From: Bolinopsis microptera
Lineage: Eukaryota > Ctenophora > Tentaculata > Lobata > Bolinopsidae
NCBI RefSeq assembly: GCF_026151205.1
Contig: NC_087081.1
Coordinates: 1 to 64,000, forward strand
DNA: 64,000 nt
Direction: 5' to 3'
The notes beneath the pieces were generated by a model. That model saw nothing but the letters and a program-made list of their open reading frames with translations. It had not been told where the DNA came from and searched no databases. The position numbers and the translations under genes are program-made. This document shows positions 62,350 to 64,000 of this stretch, one piece after another. Every line of letters starts with the position of its first letter. The first letter of the stretch is position 1.

Positions 62350-63590
62350 GGGGTGCACGATAAAAAATAAACTTGCTCGGATTGTCAAAATTTTTGTACC
62401 ATTATTTTCTAGAGACTGTAAGAATTTTCACAGTACCAAATTTGTTATACCTTTTTGGAATGATCAGTGAGTTTCGCCTAGGTGCCATATTTGATGGTGC
62501 GCGGCTTTTGGAGCAAAATTAGGTGTAAAAGTCGCGTAATTTGACGAAATTCGTTGATTTTTGTCGTATTATTCTATCATATCTTCGGTTCCTGAACATG
62601 AATCATGCTGAAAATTTGTCAGAACCTTCCAATCATACTTAACTACCGAACCTAATTTAGTTGGGAGATATTGGCCTTGATTAAGAGGTCTAAAAATGAC
62701 AAAATAGGTATAAATTCGTTGATAACTCAAATTCTGACCATCGAAATTGCTCAAACTAATTTAGGTTCAGTAGAACATAAGTGTTTACGTACGCTGACCA
62801 AATTTCAACAAAATTGTTATATGGGAAGTATTATAACTTTTTGATTGTTTCCGAAATAATGTGCTGGCCGAAATACGAGCTCTTCTCAAACACAAGGATA
62901 TATCTTGTGAACTTGGCTAGTATATATGAAACATTTGATATGGAGTTGTAGAGGGAGTTATGTGCCTCGCCGGGCTAAAGTAGTGGATGACCTTGCTGTA
63001 CGGCAAGTTAAACAAGGATCTGAAACTACTAGGTTCCGTACAGACTCAACTCTGCACCCGTGTCAATATGTTCATTATATGCAAGCCTCTTGATTTATAA
63101 TCACCGAGTCTAGTAATTGTTTAAGAGAGTTCTCTGGCAGTTACGAAACTCGAGAGACTGTGGGATACTGAAGGGAAAGGAAGCAGTTCTAACGAGCTCT
63201 TCTCAAACACAAGGATATATCTTGTGAACTTGGCTAGTATATATGAAACATTTGATATGGAGTTGTAGAGGGAGTTATGTGCCTCGCCGGGCTAAAGTAG
63301 TGGATGACCTTGCTGTACGGCAAGTTAAACAAGAATCTGAAACTACTAGGTTCCGTACAGACTCAACTCTGCACCCGTGTCAATATGTTCATTATATGCA
63401 AGCCTCTTGATTTATAAGTGTTTACGTACGCTGACCAAATTTCAACAAAATTGTTATATGGGAAGTATTATAACTTTTTGATTGTTTCCGAAATAATGTG
63501 CTGGCCGAAATACGAGCTAAAAAACCATTCAATGGTCAGCGCGCGCGTCTTACTGTCGATGGCGCACTGCCTAAAGTTATGAACAACAAA
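62350..63590. repeat. Interspersed repeat copy 2, interrupted by a nested duplication
   Basis: 62350-62880 is the inverse of 28120-28645, and the match resumes at 63520-63570 (CAATGGTCAGCGCGCGCGTC). Between them lies a direct pair of about 220 bp (62876-63099 and 63193-63416, with GATATGGAGTTGTAGAGGGA and AACTACTAGGTTCCGTACAG) separated by about 93 bp. After it, the 104 bp ending TGGCCGAAATACGAGCT (62777-62880) is repeated at 63416-63519. Confidence 0.8.
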
Positions 63591-63682
63591 ACACCCTAAA
63601 ATGTTTCCCTTTGAAGTTATGAGAGAAAATGTGATTTTTTAATCTGTTATCTGCAAAGCCAAAAAATGGATGTTATTGACAG

Positions 63683-63840
63683 ATGATACTCGTCTAAATT
63701 TCTTCGAAGTAGCGTGCACCGCTTTCTTCTTGATGTTGACCATTGTTAATGATCCGGCCCGGCGCGCGCTACTTCGTAGCTCGTGCCATCGAGAAGAAAG
63801 CAGCGCGCGCTACTTCGAAGAAATTTAGACGAGTAACATC
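63683..63840. repeat. Foldback, about 36-nt arms
   Basis: TACTCGTCTAAATTTCTTCG near the left is mirrored by CGAAGAAATTTAGACGAGTA near the right, around a GC-rich loop containing a second short inverted pair (GGCGCGCGCTACTTCG). A related fragment occurs at 30790-30830. Confidence 0.75.
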
Positions 63841-64000
63841 CGTAAATTCTCGATGGCAAGTGCTGCGAAGTAGCGCGCATCGGGCCAGACCATTAACAAT
63901 GGTCAACGATCTTTACTTGTCGATGCGAACGATCTTGTCGATGCGAACGATTTTGTCGATGCGAAGCAAGAATGCTACTAGTTTGCGCGGCGCGTCGAAG

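Overview
The window looks like nuclear DNA of an invertebrate animal. It is AT-rich. Its genes are split by short GT-AG introns, and the proteins are metazoan: FAM135, a cytosolic sulfotransferase, a HECTD4-like giant E3 ligase, Ig/C-type-lectin/Sushi and Ly6-type surface proteins, and a rhodopsin-like GPCR relic. Telomere-type TTAGGG units also occur. A cnidarian or similarly early-branching animal is a reasonable guess, but I cannot fix the species. A run of exactly 100 N (39517-39616) marks an assembly gap.

Layout. 1-10 kb: a six-exon gene for an unrecognised secreted protein (2656-4330), then repeat-rich DNA and the last two exons of an unknown gene (9752-10082). 10-19 kb: mostly repeats, including MITE-like elements, broken LINE pieces and a 39-copy TCAGGG array between inverted GACAATTG-rich arrays. 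19-27 kb: an old plus-strand LINE whose ORF1 is split by a minus-strand LINE of about 6.5 kb. That younger LINE has two long intact frames. Its ORF1 joins an ALKBH2/3-like 2OG-Fe(II) dioxygenase to an SGNH hydrolase, and its ORF2 carries a PHD-like finger, an endonuclease and a reverse transcriptase. 27-33 kb: interspersed repeats, a GPCR pseudogene, a Penelope-like RT remnant and an Ig-domain relic.

33-45.7 kb is the best genic block. A minus-strand gene encodes Ig domains, then a C-type lectin domain, then the start of a Sushi domain. It points away from a plus-strand FAM135 gene across the assembly gap, so the 5' ends of both are missing. The large last intron of FAM135 holds a complete two-exon sulfotransferase gene on the opposite strand. 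45.7-52.2 kb is a low-complexity complex of TCC-rich polypyrimidine arrays, poly-G/poly-C runs and inverted repeat units. 53.4-54.9 kb holds a two-exon gene for a GPI-type Ly6/uPAR-like protein on the minus strand. 55.6-61.5 kb holds candidate exons and then seven exons matching the SPRY-like region of HECTD4, whose HECT domain would lie outside the window. 61.5-64 kb is nested repeats.

The most unusual item is the AlkB-SGNH LINE. Other points worth checking are the Ig-CTLD-Sushi gene with a possible alternative membrane exon, the nested sulfotransferase, and the many near-perfect palindromes.
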